Shown: positions 22,452-30,680 of the stretch, piece by piece | How positions within the stretch are numbered: position 1 is the first letter of the stretch | Layout of the letters: each line of letters starts with the position of its first letter | Source: Streptococcus mitis | GTDB taxonomy: Bacteria; Bacillota; Bacilli; Lactobacillales; Streptococcaceae | Length of the DNA stretch: 64,000 nt | Direction: 5' to 3' | NCBI GenBank assembly: GCA_001914195.1 | Contig: MKYF01000001.1 | Span: 62,001-126,000 of the forward strand | The notes under the pieces: model-generated | What the model was told of the DNA's origin: nothing | The model's input: only the letters and a program-made list of their open reading frames with translations | Databases searched by the model: none | Made by a program: the position numbers and the translations under genes

Positions 22452-23648
22452 TTATTCCTTTCTTTGAATAGTTGTTTCAAACTGTGTGAAGAAGCTATTA
22501 GCACGATGTATTGGTTGAGGTTCAAAGGGGTTCGTGAAAAAGTTGCTGACATCTTTTTCGTATTCCCGACTCTCATTGTTATAGTGTGTATAAAAGATAT
22601 TATCCTTTTCAACCAGTATGGCTGTTTGTATTCGTCGTTCTAGCTGGTCGAAACTGTCAATTCGTTTACTGGTTTGAAAATTATCATACAACTCCTTTGG
22701 TGAGTAGGGGCTAGTTATGAATATTAGTTCAGCGGTTAATGCCTTATCTATATATCTAGAAGGTAAGAAAACATCGAAATTATAAGGGTCTAGAATTTTC
22801 AAAAGGTCATCATATCGAAAGCTATCTGGTCGCAGTTCGTCAATAATGATAGTTTCCTGGTTTTGATAACTCTGAAAAGGGTCGCGACTTGAGCCTGTTA
22901 CAAAATAAGAAGTATTTTTATTTTCTGCATAAGTCTTAGCCAGTCTTGTCTTACCAAGTCCAGACTCACCATAGATATAGACTACTTGCTTTGTCTTTTG
23001 TTCATACTTCATACGATTCAGGAATTCTCTCCCTAATCTTTCTTGCCTTTTTTCAGCAACAGCTTTAAGTCGCGTACTTGCTTTCGCATATTGACTTCCC
23101 GTTAGCTCAGATTCAATCTCTTCTAGAGTTAATAAACCGTCATAAAGCATATCTAGATATTCTCGTATTAGTTCCCCTTCTTTTTTACTTTGGTTTCGCT
23201 CTACTTGTTTTCGAATATTTTCTAATTTTTTAGCAAAATCAAAGTTACTTATTACTTCCGAAATAGGGTACTGATATTTATTTTGAGCATCTTTAGTTTG
23301 GTGAACAAGATAACTAAAACCATTATTAGGATGCTTGAAGAATTCTAATCGTTCGATTTGAGCATCTTCACGTTTACCATTTCGTTCATTAATTTCCCAA
23401 GCTATGCTATGTGGGCTACGAGCATGTTTGAAATACATCATGAGATGAATATGGGGTTCTACAGTTTCTCCATCTTCATTAACATCTTTATCATGTAAAA
23501 TTCCTGCCCAGAGTAATGGCTCTAATAACTTAACGATTCTATCAATTTCTTTTTTCCAATCAGATAAAATAGCTAGTCGCATTTGTTGTGTATACATGAT
23601 TGCACGCTGTTTAGGGATTTTTTTATTTGTTTTTTTCTCTGAAGACAT
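22452..23648 (-). CDS. Rep-type relaxase: HUH endonuclease fused to SF3 helicase
   Basis: About 398 residues. The N-terminal rolling-circle Rep domain (Rep_2, PF01719 type) has the HUH motif EPHIHLMMYF (His66, His68) and a catalytic-Tyr motif FSYLVHQT (Tyr113). The C-terminal superfamily 3 helicase has Walker A YGESGLGKT (about 227-234), Walker B TIIIDELRP and LIFITSPYSP. PF01719-PF00910 proteins paired with TcpA-type couplers were described as relaxases of streptococcal IMEs. They also share architecture with Reps of CRESS-DNA viruses. It should nick the origin for replication and mobilisation. The ATG at 23648 is chosen over an in-frame start at 23681 because AAAGGAAA precedes it. Confidence 0.88.
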   Translation of the reverse strand: MSSEKKTNKKIPKQRAIMYTQQMRLAILSDWKKEIDRIVKLLEPLLWAGILHDKDVNEDGETVEPHIHLMMYFKHARSPHSIAWEINERNGKREDAQIERLEFFKHPNNGFSYLVHQTKDAQNKYQYPISEVISNFDFAKKLENIRKQVERNQSKKEGELIREYLDMLYDGLLTLEEIESELTGSQYAKASTRLKAVAEKRQERLGREFLNRMKYEQKTKQVVYIYGESGLGKTRLAKTYAENKNTSYFVTGSSRDPFQSYQNQETIIIDELRPDSFRYDDLLKILDPYNFDVFLPSRYIDKALTAELIFITSPYSPKELYDNFQTSKRIDSFDQLERRIQTAILVEKDNIFYTHYNNESREYEKDVSNFFTNPFEPQPIHRANSFFTQFETTIQRKE

Positions 23649-23680
23649 TTCAAGAATTTCCTTTCGTTTTGTTTTTGGCA

Positions 23681-23778
23681 CATTGGCACAGTTTGAATGC
23701 GAGACAATGCCAAGACCAGTCTCGCAGTATTGTTAGTATTAAGGATATTTAGAGTAAGTAGTATCATTGGCACAGTTT
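23681..23778. other. Candidate double-strand origin / oriT of the IME
   Basis: CATTGGCACAGTTT is repeated exactly at 23681-23694 and 23765-23778, 84 bp apart. Between them TGCGAGAC (23698-23705) and GTCTCGCA (23719-23726) form a hairpin with a 13-nt loop containing CCAAGACC. Iteron-like repeats plus a hairpin loop directly upstream of a rolling-circle Rep gene is the usual layout of a dso/oriT. The nick site is not known. Confidence 0.5.
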
Positions 23779-23782
23779 TGTA

Positions 23783-23833
23783 ATATAAAAAAATGGTGGA
23801 AGGACTTTTTGTCTTTGACAAAGTCCTTCCACC
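23783..23833 (-). terminator. Terminator of the TcpA operon
   Basis: GGTGGAAGGACTTT pairs with AAAGTCCTTCCACC (14 perfect pairs). Read on the minus strand it is followed by ATTTTTTTAT. It separates the coupling-protein operon from rep. Confidence 0.75.
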
Positions 23834-23859
23834 GATTTTATAGTCTATTTGTTCATATT

Positions 23860-24423
23860 TTATTTCAATCTACTATGATTGTAAGAGCCTGTTGCTTGAT
23901 ACCAACGACCATCACTAGGCGCTATATTGGTAAAGAACAAGTCGGGTTCCATAGTGTGTAATTTTGTTTTAATAGCAGGGAATATTTCTTGTACTTTCAA
24001 GAAACTTTCATGATTGTTTGGAACTTTCCACCGTAATATAGCCCCATCTTTTGTATAAATCATCGATAAGGTTAACAAAGAACGATTGGCCTTGTTGACG
24101 ATTGATTTTTGAGTAGAAATCTGTTTATTTTGAGTATCGAGAATAGAATCGGACTCAAAATGGGCAAATTTTCTCAGTTCGTAGGTTGCTCGTAATCCTT
24201 TGAGCATGTATTTTATATCACTTTTAAACCAGTGATAAAGGAAAAGAGAGAAAAGTAGGATTGAAAAAATTATCAAAGGATAGAAAAGAAAAATAACATT
24301 TTGATAATTAATTTCAATGTTCAGATTCTGTTGAATCAAGATAAGTATAAATATAGGAAAACAGCTTACTACAGTTCCTATACATAAGATTTTGAATAGA
24401 TTATACTTGTTTATCATAAGCAC
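23860..24423 (-). CDS. IME membrane protein, unknown function
   Basis: A 187-residue protein with two N-terminal transmembrane helices (about 8-30 and 42-65), then a cytoplasmic domain of about 120 residues. That domain contains LTLSMIYTKDGAILRWKVPNN and a Trp-rich end (DGRWYQATGSYNHSR). Its start overlaps the coupling ATPase stop by 10 nt, so the two are co-translated. It may anchor the ATPase, which lacks membrane helices, to the membrane. That role is inference. Confidence 0.75.
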   Translation of the reverse strand: MLMINKYNLFKILCIGTVVSCFPIFILILIQQNLNIEINYQNVIFLFYPLIIFSILLFSLFLYHWFKSDIKYMLKGLRATYELRKFAHFESDSILDTQNKQISTQKSIVNKANRSLLTLSMIYTKDGAILRWKVPNNHESFLKVQEIFPAIKTKLHTMEPDLFFTNIAPSDGRWYQATGSYNHSRLK

Positions 24424-25523
24424 CTCTTGTTATAGTATGGGGTGAGGAGTGGCATGATGTTGCTGTCATGCTTTCCATCACTAAATTTGACAATTCCTGT
24501 CCCTATTCCGCTAGGAACAACAATATTTTCAATATGAGCGTTTGGCAATAAAAACTGAGTGGTGTTAGTATTTATCTCTCCCAAAATAATAGAACAGTTA
24601 ATTTGTTCTCTAACTGCTAGATTTCCTCCAAATGCGGTAGCATCAAAACGTTGGGAAACTAGGATAAGTGAAACTTTAGTAGCTCTACCTAGGAGAGCCA
24701 CAGTTCCTAATAGTTGTGCAAACGTATCTCGTGCTTGTTTTGAAGAACCCTGAACAAGAGCAAGTAGCTCATCTATGATAATGTATTTGCGTTTTAATGT
24801 AGCTTTTGGGTTTTCTAAAAGTATTTCTTGACGTTCGTAAATCTTATTGATAGCATCCCCCAGAATTTCATTTACTTCTGTGATAAAACTATTTAAGTTA
24901 GCCCCTCTTTTCGGAGACAGGACAGACAGATTTAATTCACGACCTAGAGAATAAATATCGGCACGTTTAGGGTCTACGGCTACAATATCGTCAGTTATTT
25001 TACGAATACACCTAATAAGGTATTCTAGGAAATAACTTTTTCCTGAACCAGATGAACCACTGATAGCTAAATGAACAACATCATTTAGATTGATACTAAC
25101 TTGGTTTGACATGAGCGGAATCCTAATCTCACTAACTTCTTGATTTATAAAATGTTGGATATCAGGAATAGTTAGTCGAGTTGGAATACCATTTACCCAA
25201 GGGAAGAAAAAACCTCTAGCAAGATTAGGGTCACCTGTCTTGTATGGGATGAAAATTGCATTACTTTGTAACATAAGCGTTTTATACGGGTAAAGGATGC
25301 CAGAACAGATATCTGCTATCTTAAAATAGAGGCTTTTATCTAAAACATAGGAAACAGGAAGATTGGGAATGAAAAACATTCCCTTATCTTCTGCCTCTAA
25401 AGAAATGGAGAAAGAGTTTGTAAAGCTCGTTTCTCCGTTGATATCTAGTGTATTGTTGAGATTACTTGTAATGAATTTAGCTAATTCATTTTCAGACATA
25501 GGCATTTTAATAGGGATAGTCAT
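24414..25523 (-). CDS. TcpA/FtsK-like coupling ATPase
   Basis: A 369-residue FtsK/HerA-type ATPase: Walker A ISGSSGSGKSYF (156-163 core), VDPKRADIYSL, Walker B KYIIIDELLALV, and LGRATKVSLILVSQRFDA. It lacks the N-terminal membrane helices of larger TcpA proteins and is short for the family, perhaps because the overlapping gene supplies the membrane segment. It would deliver the relaxase-DNA complex to a conjugation machine supplied by another element. There is no type IV secretion gene in the window, so this is an IME, not an ICE. Confidence 0.88.
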   Translation of the reverse strand: MTIPIKMPMSENELAKFITSNLNNTLDINGETSFTNSFSISLEAEDKGMFFIPNLPVSYVLDKSLYFKIADICSGILYPYKTLMLQSNAIFIPYKTGDPNLARGFFFPWVNGIPTRLTIPDIQHFINQEVSEIRIPLMSNQVSINLNDVVHLAISGSSGSGKSYFLEYLIRCIRKITDDIVAVDPKRADIYSLGRELNLSVLSPKRGANLNSFITEVNEILGDAINKIYERQEILLENPKATLKRKYIIIDELLALVQGSSKQARDTFAQLLGTVALLGRATKVSLILVSQRFDATAFGGNLAVREQINCSIILGEINTNTTQFLLPNAHIENIVVPSGIGTGIVKFSDGKHDSNIMPLLTPYYNKRCL

Positions 25524-25533
25524 AAACTACCCC

Positions 25534-25857
25534 CTAAGCTTTGTGAATGCCTGTGGCACGGAAATACGCATTTGATTTAATCTGAATTGCTTCTAATTTA
25601 TCAAATGCTATTTTCTCACCAATGTTAAATTCAGATAAATCTGGTTTGTCATCCGGAAGGAACTTCACTTTAAAAGGATTATGAGTATCCGTAGCAATCC
25701 AAATCTGATAACCAATAACTTTATCTGTCCGTTTATCGTTTTTATATTCATACTGTGTTTCTATTTGCAGTCCTACAATATAAGTTGATTCATTTCCAAG
25801 AAGTTTCTCAGCATTTTCTGAGCTATAATAGCTTGATGATTTGACTGTGAATGCCAT
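25534..25857 (-). CDS. Conserved IME hypothetical protein
   Basis: A 107-residue, mostly beta-rich soluble protein (VGLQIETQYEYKNDKRTDKVIGYQIWIATDT, then PFKVKFLPDDKP). It is the first gene of the minus-strand transfer operon, ending 10 nt before the coupling ATPase. Position and size resemble small accessory proteins at the front of Tn916-like transfer modules, and an OB-like fold is possible. I cannot name a family. The RBS AAGGTCAAAAAT is weak to moderate. Confidence 0.7.
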   Translation of the reverse strand: MAFTVKSSSYYSSENAEKLLGNESTYIVGLQIETQYEYKNDKRTDKVIGYQIWIATDTHNPFKVKFLPDDKPDLSEFNIGEKIAFDKLEAIQIKSNAYFRATGIHKA

Positions 25858-25937
25858 ATTTTTGACCTTTCTTATTAAGGAGGAGAATAATTTTTATTCT
25901 ACAGGAGTAATAGTTGTATTTAACAACTATATGTTGA

Positions 25938-26150
<213 letters not shown>

Positions 26151-26177
26151 ATTTTTTTCATAAAGAAAAAGGGGAGT

Positions 26178-26258
26178 CGGGGCGTAGCCCCGTTGAGATA
26201 AGTTAGTTTCGGGTACCCGAAACTAACTAGAATGGGGCAGTGCATAAAAATTTATGCA
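26178..26258. other. Three palindromes in a row
   Basis: CGGGGC-GTA-GCCCCG (26178-26192), a 28-bp perfect palindrome centred on GGTACC with arms starting AGTTAGTTTCGGG (26201-26228), and TGCATAAA..TTTATGCA (26241-26258). None is followed by a T run, so they are not ordinary terminators. A single-strand origin, transfer origin, or binding sites for a regulator are the likely options. Confidence 0.55.
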
Positions 26259-26391
26259 TTATTAAAAATGTAAACAGTTGAGCTTTTCTTGGCTGTTTTT
26301 TTGTTTTCTAAAAGAAAAAATGAGAGTTTCTTCAACTTATAATTTATAGTAAAGTTCGGGAAAAATAAATTATAAAATCCTCGGAAATGGC

Positions 26392-26422
26392 TTGACAAAA
26401 GCATTTCGGGGGGGGGTATAAT
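26392..26422 (+). promoter_or_regulatory. Promoter with G9 spacer ahead of the surface-protein gene
   Basis: TTGACA at 26392-26397 and TATAAT at 26417-26422, both perfect consensus. The spacer is 19 bp and ends in nine consecutive G (26408-26416). Loss of two G would give the optimal 17 bp, and gain or loss of single G would step expression. The gene start is 90 bp downstream. Confidence 0.8.
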
Positions 26423-26511
26423 ATAGTAGGAATATTTTAAATGAGTCTATAAATCGAATGAGGAAGCGCTTGCTTCTTGGTTTTGTTAACGACTTTTATA
26501 AAGGAGACAAT

Positions 26512-29280
26512 ATGAATAAAAAAGATATTTTATTAAGCGCTGGCTTAACAACTATTCTTGTTGGGACTGGTGTTGCAAATACAACTGTCCAAGCAGAAGA
26601 GGTTGATTCTGGTCAACCCAAGCCTACGGTGAAGACGACTCCTGTTCATGTTACAGAACAAGACGTGAACACGGCAAAAGCTAATGTGAACAGCGCCCAA
26701 GCTGATGTCAACGCAAAACACGGCACAGTCGACCAAGCAAAAGCTGATAAAGTAAAAGCTGATGGCAAAATTGACTTAATCAATAAAGACATTGACACTG
26801 CTAATAACGCAAACAAAATTATCAATGCTCAAAACGATATTATCACCAGCAAAACAGCAGACAAGACAAACGCAACAAATGATTTGAATGCCGCTAAAGA
26901 TGGTGAACGTGATGCGCATACAGCACTAGACAATGCTAACACCGCAAAAACAGAGGCTGATAATGCTCGTGACGCTAAGAAAGCTGATGTTGATACGAAA
27001 CAAGCAGACCTTGACGCAATCACAGATGCTAACGTGCGTAAAAATATCACAAACACAACTGATAAAATTTCAAACGTTGATAATGATTTGAACGCTAAAG
27101 GTGCACAAATCACAGCTACAGACACTAAAATTGCTGCTAAACAAGGGGAAATCGATAACTATAGAGTTAAAGTTATTTCAACAGATTTAAACCCTGATGA
27201 ACGTAATCACACAGCTCATGATAATCTTGATGATTATGCGCATAACCACGGTCCGTATCGCAATAAACAAATGGAACCGGTTAATTTCCAAGGTGTTGAC
27301 ATCAAAGAAATTGATGCAACTAAAGACATGATTGATTTCACAGAGGCTTTAGCGGATTATAAGAAAGAACCGTTTGACCGTGTTACCAGAAAATTAAAAG
27401 AACGCCCAGCATATCGCTACAAGGTAGATAACAAAGGTATTTCAGATGCATTTGTAAAATTAATTAACCAACTACGTGTTAATAACAACTTGAAGGGTGA
27501 TATGGTGGTTGACGATGAGTACCTAGCATACGCGCAAAAACGTGCTGATGAAATGCAGAAAACAGGCCTATTGTCACACCGTACAAGTTTAACCGACAAA
27601 CCTGGCTATATTGAAAGAGTTCAACCAGGGGAAAACGTTGAAAACATCCTTGGTGGTGCATATGGTCAACTTATTGACCGTGATGGCGAATATTTAATGT
27701 TCGACCACATTGTAACTAACGAAACATTAGCCTACGAAATGTTGTTGGGTTGGTATGATGACTACAATAACGTGCGAGGTTTAGATTATGGACACCGTAA
27801 AAACCTATTGACACCAACAGGTGGTAAAATGGGTGTTGCTCTATCTACAATCAATGGTGTAGAAAAAACAACTTATTTCGGTTCATTCAATGCTAGCGCT
27901 TTCAAGGATTCTACTTATGAATGGGATGACGAATACAACGAATTCTTTCAGTTAAACCGAAGTCAGAGTGAGAAGGATTATTGGAACAATAACAGTAACT
28001 TCAAACAAGATGACCCAATGAACCCAACATTATACGGCAAAAAGATGAAGTTTATCGCGGATACTCATTATGTGTTTGTTAAACGTCAAATCATCGATGA
28101 CAGACCAAAAATGCAAGCAGAGTTAGATGCATTGAAAGAACAAAAAGCGACACAAGAGCGCGAACGTGATGCATTGGTTGCGAAGAAAGCTGATTTGACT
28201 CAAGAGTTAGATGCTTTAAACAACCAATTGAATGATATTGCTACAGCGCGTACAAATGCGACAACAGCTCTAAATCAAGCAAAATCTGATTTAGCTACAC
28301 TTACAGCGACCGCTCAAGACAAAGCAGATGCTGTTATTCAAAAACAAAAAGAGTTGGATAAAGCAACTGCTCGTGTAAACGATGTAACTGCACGTATCAA
28401 CACAATTCAAAGTGAAATTGATGCGGCAACAAGCAAACGTGATAATGCTATGCGTGTCCACGCGCAATTACCACAATTACGTGCAAGTTTAACACAGGCA
28501 GAAGCCGATAGAGCAAGTGTGGAACAACGCATCACAGTTGCAGAGCAAGACTTAGCGGATGCCAAAGCTCGTTTGACACAAGCACAAGCTGACCACAAAT
28601 ACAAATCAGATATCTTTTCAATCGATAAGATGCTAAATCTATATACTAATGGTAACCGTGTCATTTCAGCAACACCGAAAGTTGCCCCAACAGTAGATGA
28701 ATTACCAGAATTGGATATCACAGCTGACATCCCAAGTGATTTGACTACAAAACAAAATCCTGACGGTATTGGTGCGACACCAAAAGTAGCTCCAACCGTA
28801 GACGAATTGCCAGAATTGGATATCACCGCTGACATTCCAAGTGATTTGACTACAAAACAAAATCCTGATGGTATTGGTGCAACACCAAAAGTTGCTCCAA
28901 CTGTTGATGAATTACCAGAATTAGATCCAAGTGCTATCATTGATAAGCCAGCGGACAAGCCGGCAGATAAGTCAGCGGACAAGCCAGCAGATAAGCCAGC
29001 GGACAAGCCGGCAGATAAGTCAGCGGACAATCCAGCAGATAAGTCAGCGGACAATCCAGCAGATAAGCCAGCGGACAATCCAGCAGATAAGCCAGCGGAC
29101 AATCCAGCGGATAAACCAACGGATAAAGTAACAGATAAACCGATGGACAAGTTGACAGGACAACAAGTTTTACCAAATACAGGAGAAAATCCTAGGGTAG
29201 CAAATTCAATTGTTACAGTTGGTTACGGATTATTAGCAATGATTGGTTTAGCAGGATTATTTGTTAAGAGGAAAAACTAA
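26512..29280 (+). CDS. PrgA/Sec10-like LPXTG surface protein with CAP domain
   Basis: About 922 residues. Signal peptide (1 to about 28, ending VQAEE), then long Ala/Asp/Lys coiled coil (45-215). A CAP/SCP-type domain follows (about 306-465: FVKLINQLRVNN, AYAQKRADEMQKTGLLSHR, GHRKNLLTPTGGKMGVAL), then a second coiled coil (525-700). Next are 35-residue repeats (VAPTVDELPELD), a DKPA/DNPA tail and an LPNTG anchor (about 887). Coiled coil plus CAP on a mobile element matches Sec10/PrgA surface-exclusion proteins of enterococcal pheromone plasmids. It may block uptake of related elements or act as adhesin. An in-frame ATG at 26458 exists; 26512 is chosen for AAAGGAGAC and the signal peptide. Confidence 0.85.
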   Translation: MNKKDILLSAGLTTILVGTGVANTTVQAEEVDSGQPKPTVKTTPVHVTEQDVNTAKANVNSAQADVNAKHGTVDQAKADKVKADGKIDLINKDIDTANNANKIINAQNDIITSKTADKTNATNDLNAAKDGERDAHTALDNANTAKTEADNARDAKKADVDTKQADLDAITDANVRKNITNTTDKISNVDNDLNAKGAQITATDTKIAAKQGEIDNYRVKVISTDLNPDERNHTAHDNLDDYAHNHGPYRNKQMEPVNFQGVDIKEIDATKDMIDFTEALADYKKEPFDRVTRKLKERPAYRYKVDNKGISDAFVKLINQLRVNNNLKGDMVVDDEYLAYAQKRADEMQKTGLLSHRTSLTDKPGYIERVQPGENVENILGGAYGQLIDRDGEYLMFDHIVTNETLAYEMLLGWYDDYNNVRGLDYGHRKNLLTPTGGKMGVALSTINGVEKTTYFGSFNASAFKDSTYEWDDEYNEFFQLNRSQSEKDYWNNNSNFKQDDPMNPTLYGKKMKFIADTHYVFVKRQIIDDRPKMQAELDALKEQKATQERERDALVAKKADLTQELDALNNQLNDIATARTNATTALNQAKSDLATLTATAQDKADAVIQKQKELDKATARVNDVTARINTIQSEIDAATSKRDNAMRVHAQLPQLRASLTQAEADRASVEQRITVAEQDLADAKARLTQAQADHKYKSDIFSIDKMLNLYTNGNRVISATPKVAPTVDELPELDITADIPSDLTTKQNPDGIGATPKVAPTVDELPELDITADIPSDLTTKQNPDGIGATPKVAPTVDELPELDPSAIIDKPADKPADKSADKPADKPADKPADKSADNPADKSADNPADKPADNPADKPADNPADKPTDKVTDKPMDKLTGQQVLPNTGENPRVANSIVTVGYGLLAMIGLAGLFVKRKN
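28669..28930 (+). repeat. 105-bp tandem repeats in the surface-protein gene
   Basis: Units start at 28669, 28774 and 28879, each encoding ATPKVAPTVDELPELD. The third is partial. They form the proximal wall-spanning stalk, and copy number could vary. Confidence 0.85.
28945..29130 (+). repeat. 12-bp tandem repeats encoding DKPA/DNPA/DKSA
   Basis: Roughly sixteen degenerate 12-bp units of the form GATAAGCCAGCG / GACAATCCAGCA encode a Pro-rich, alternating-charge cell-wall spacer before the LPNTG signal. The frame is kept by any change in unit number because 12 is a multiple of 3. Confidence 0.85.
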
Positions 29281-29328
29281 ATTAAGGGTGATTAAAGATA
29301 GGAAATTTGAAGTATGAACAAATGAAGT

Positions 29329-30027
29329 ATGAACAAATATAGTAGAGAACAATTGATGGAAATGTTTGGATATAGTTTCCAAGTTTTGAAAGCTGTATCT
29401 GATTTAAATAAAGCTATTTCAGCAGAACAAAATAAAGCATATAGTGGTATTATGGGGAACTATGGCAAGCTTAAAAAAGTATATAATTTAAGTGTATTAG
29501 GTTTTATAGCATTTTGCTTCTTGTTAGGAATTATTCAAGGAACTGTACTCTCGTTATTTGAGTATATTATATGGGGAGCGATTTCCTATGGGGTTTTTCA
29601 ACTTCTGTTTTCCCCACTTGTTCTGATTGTAAAAGCTGTGTATAAGCACATTGCAAAAAAAGAATTTACAAATGCTGCTAATAATGATGCTTCTAATGCT
29701 TATCGCCAAAAAGGTATTGAGTTAATGAAAGATGAACAGTTTGTGGCATATAAAAGAGAAATTCCAGATTCTTACTTTAACATGAATGACCTTTATTTAC
29801 TTTATAGTTATTTAGAGACTTACAGAGCCGATAATTTTAAAGAGGCCGCCAATTTATTAGCAGAAGAGAAACATCGTGATAAGGTCGAGTATAGTCAAGA
29901 AGTTATGCAAAAGAGTTTGGCTTCTATTCAAGCAAATGCTACTTATCAATCTGTCATTCAAACAATTCATTTATTAGAGACTCAGAAATTACATCGTACA
30001 GTGAAAATAGGAGTTTTTGGGGAATAA
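29329..30027 (+). CDS. Membrane protein, IME cargo, unknown function
   Basis: A 232-residue protein. An N-terminal amphipathic region (1-50) precedes two transmembrane helices (about 54-78 and 82-105: LSVLGFIAFCFLLGIIQG and IIWGAISYGVFQLLF), then a 125-residue helical cytoplasmic domain. No family recognised. The start region is odd: a 15-bp tandem duplication (GAAGTATGAACAAAT) gives an upstream ATG at 29314 that reads MNK-stop and is the one properly spaced from the RBS AGGAAA. The true ATG at 29329 lies 15 nt further. Translation may rely on reinitiation. Confidence 0.65.
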   Translation: MNKYSREQLMEMFGYSFQVLKAVSDLNKAISAEQNKAYSGIMGNYGKLKKVYNLSVLGFIAFCFLLGIIQGTVLSLFEYIIWGAISYGVFQLLFSPLVLIVKAVYKHIAKKEFTNAANNDASNAYRQKGIELMKDEQFVAYKREIPDSYFNMNDLYLLYSYLETYRADNFKEAANLLAEEKHRDKVEYSQEVMQKSLASIQANATYQSVIQTIHLLETQKLHRTVKIGVFGE

Positions 30028-30032
30028 AAAAT

Positions 30033-30066
30033 GGGAGCTATCTAGTTATAACTAGGTAGTTTCTTT
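30033..30066 (+). terminator. Hairpin between IME cargo genes
   Basis: CTATCTAGTT pairs with AACTAGGTAG (one G-U pair) around a short loop and is followed by TTTCTTT. A weak terminator or attenuator between two cargo genes. Confidence 0.45.
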
Positions 30067-30079
30067 GGAAAGGTGTATA

Positions 30080-30640
30080 ATGATGTTATTTTTTAGAAAC
30101 GTAGTAAATTATGTAACAAAATACTCAGAATTAGAATATATCCTAGAGAATGATAAACTTGTGATAAAGAACTATTATAAACAAAGTGCAGGAGAACGAG
30201 AAACGTTTGAAGAATATGTTAGACAACGTGGCGTAAGAGTTTATCGTATACTTTCGTTCAAAAAAGTACCTCTAGAAAGGTTTAGTGAACTGATTAGGAA
30301 AGTTAAAGACTATTGTAAACAGATAGATACTCCTCTTGAAGAAATTGATAATACAAAGTTCCCAGACTACAAGGATAAAAGTTATCGAGTGCCAGAAAGA
30401 TTATATGGGATAGACTATTATAAAAATGGTAGTTTGTTGGTAAGTGGTAGAATGCAAGATGTAGCAGTTATCATGAGATTTAGGCCTAATCTTAGAGAAT
30501 TTTTAAAGAGTGATAATCTAATAATTGAAGTGGAAGAACGGGACGGGAAACCAATTGGTGAAAGTGTAAAATCTATTTGGTCGCAAGGGTTTACGACAAT
30601 GACGAAAGAAATTGAATCAAATAGTGTATCCGAAGATTAG
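30080..30640 (+). CDS. Hypothetical protein, IME cargo
   Basis: A 186-residue soluble protein with charged, mixed alpha/beta composition and no recognised motif. YYKQSAGERETFEEYVRQRGVRVYR and VPERLYGIDYYKNGSLL are its most distinctive parts. A frame extends to a TTG at 30065, but the ATG at 30080 is preceded by GGAAAGG. It lies between a membrane protein and another unknown gene at the rpmG end of the IME, the usual cargo position. Very AT-rich and unlike the neighbouring core genes, supporting transfer. Confidence 0.65.
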   Translation: MMLFFRNVVNYVTKYSELEYILENDKLVIKNYYKQSAGERETFEEYVRQRGVRVYRILSFKKVPLERFSELIRKVKDYCKQIDTPLEEIDNTKFPDYKDKSYRVPERLYGIDYYKNGSLLVSGRMQDVAVIMRFRPNLREFLKSDNLIIEVEERDGKPIGESVKSIWSQGFTTMTKEIESNSVSED

Positions 30641-30680
30641 TTTGCTGTTTATATAAAAATAAATAGTACGAGGTGTTAGA

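Noticed and set aside
23795..23833. Long hairpin as transfer origin
   Set aside because: Read on the minus strand it is followed by ATTTTTTTAT directly after the TcpA operon, so it is better explained as a terminator.
26458..26511. Upstream ATG extending the surface protein by 18 residues
   Set aside because: It would put charged residues ahead of the signal peptide and lacks an RBS; the ATG at 26512 has AAAGGAGAC.
28945..29130. Short regular repeats suggesting a CRISPR-like array
   Set aside because: The 12-bp units are contiguous, in frame and encode a wall spacer; there are no spacers of constant length and no cas genes.
28407..29150. Long minus-strand frame with repeated LSAGLSAD in the surface-protein gene
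   Set aside because: It arises from the 12-bp sense repeats encoding DKPA; low-complexity shadow without start signals.
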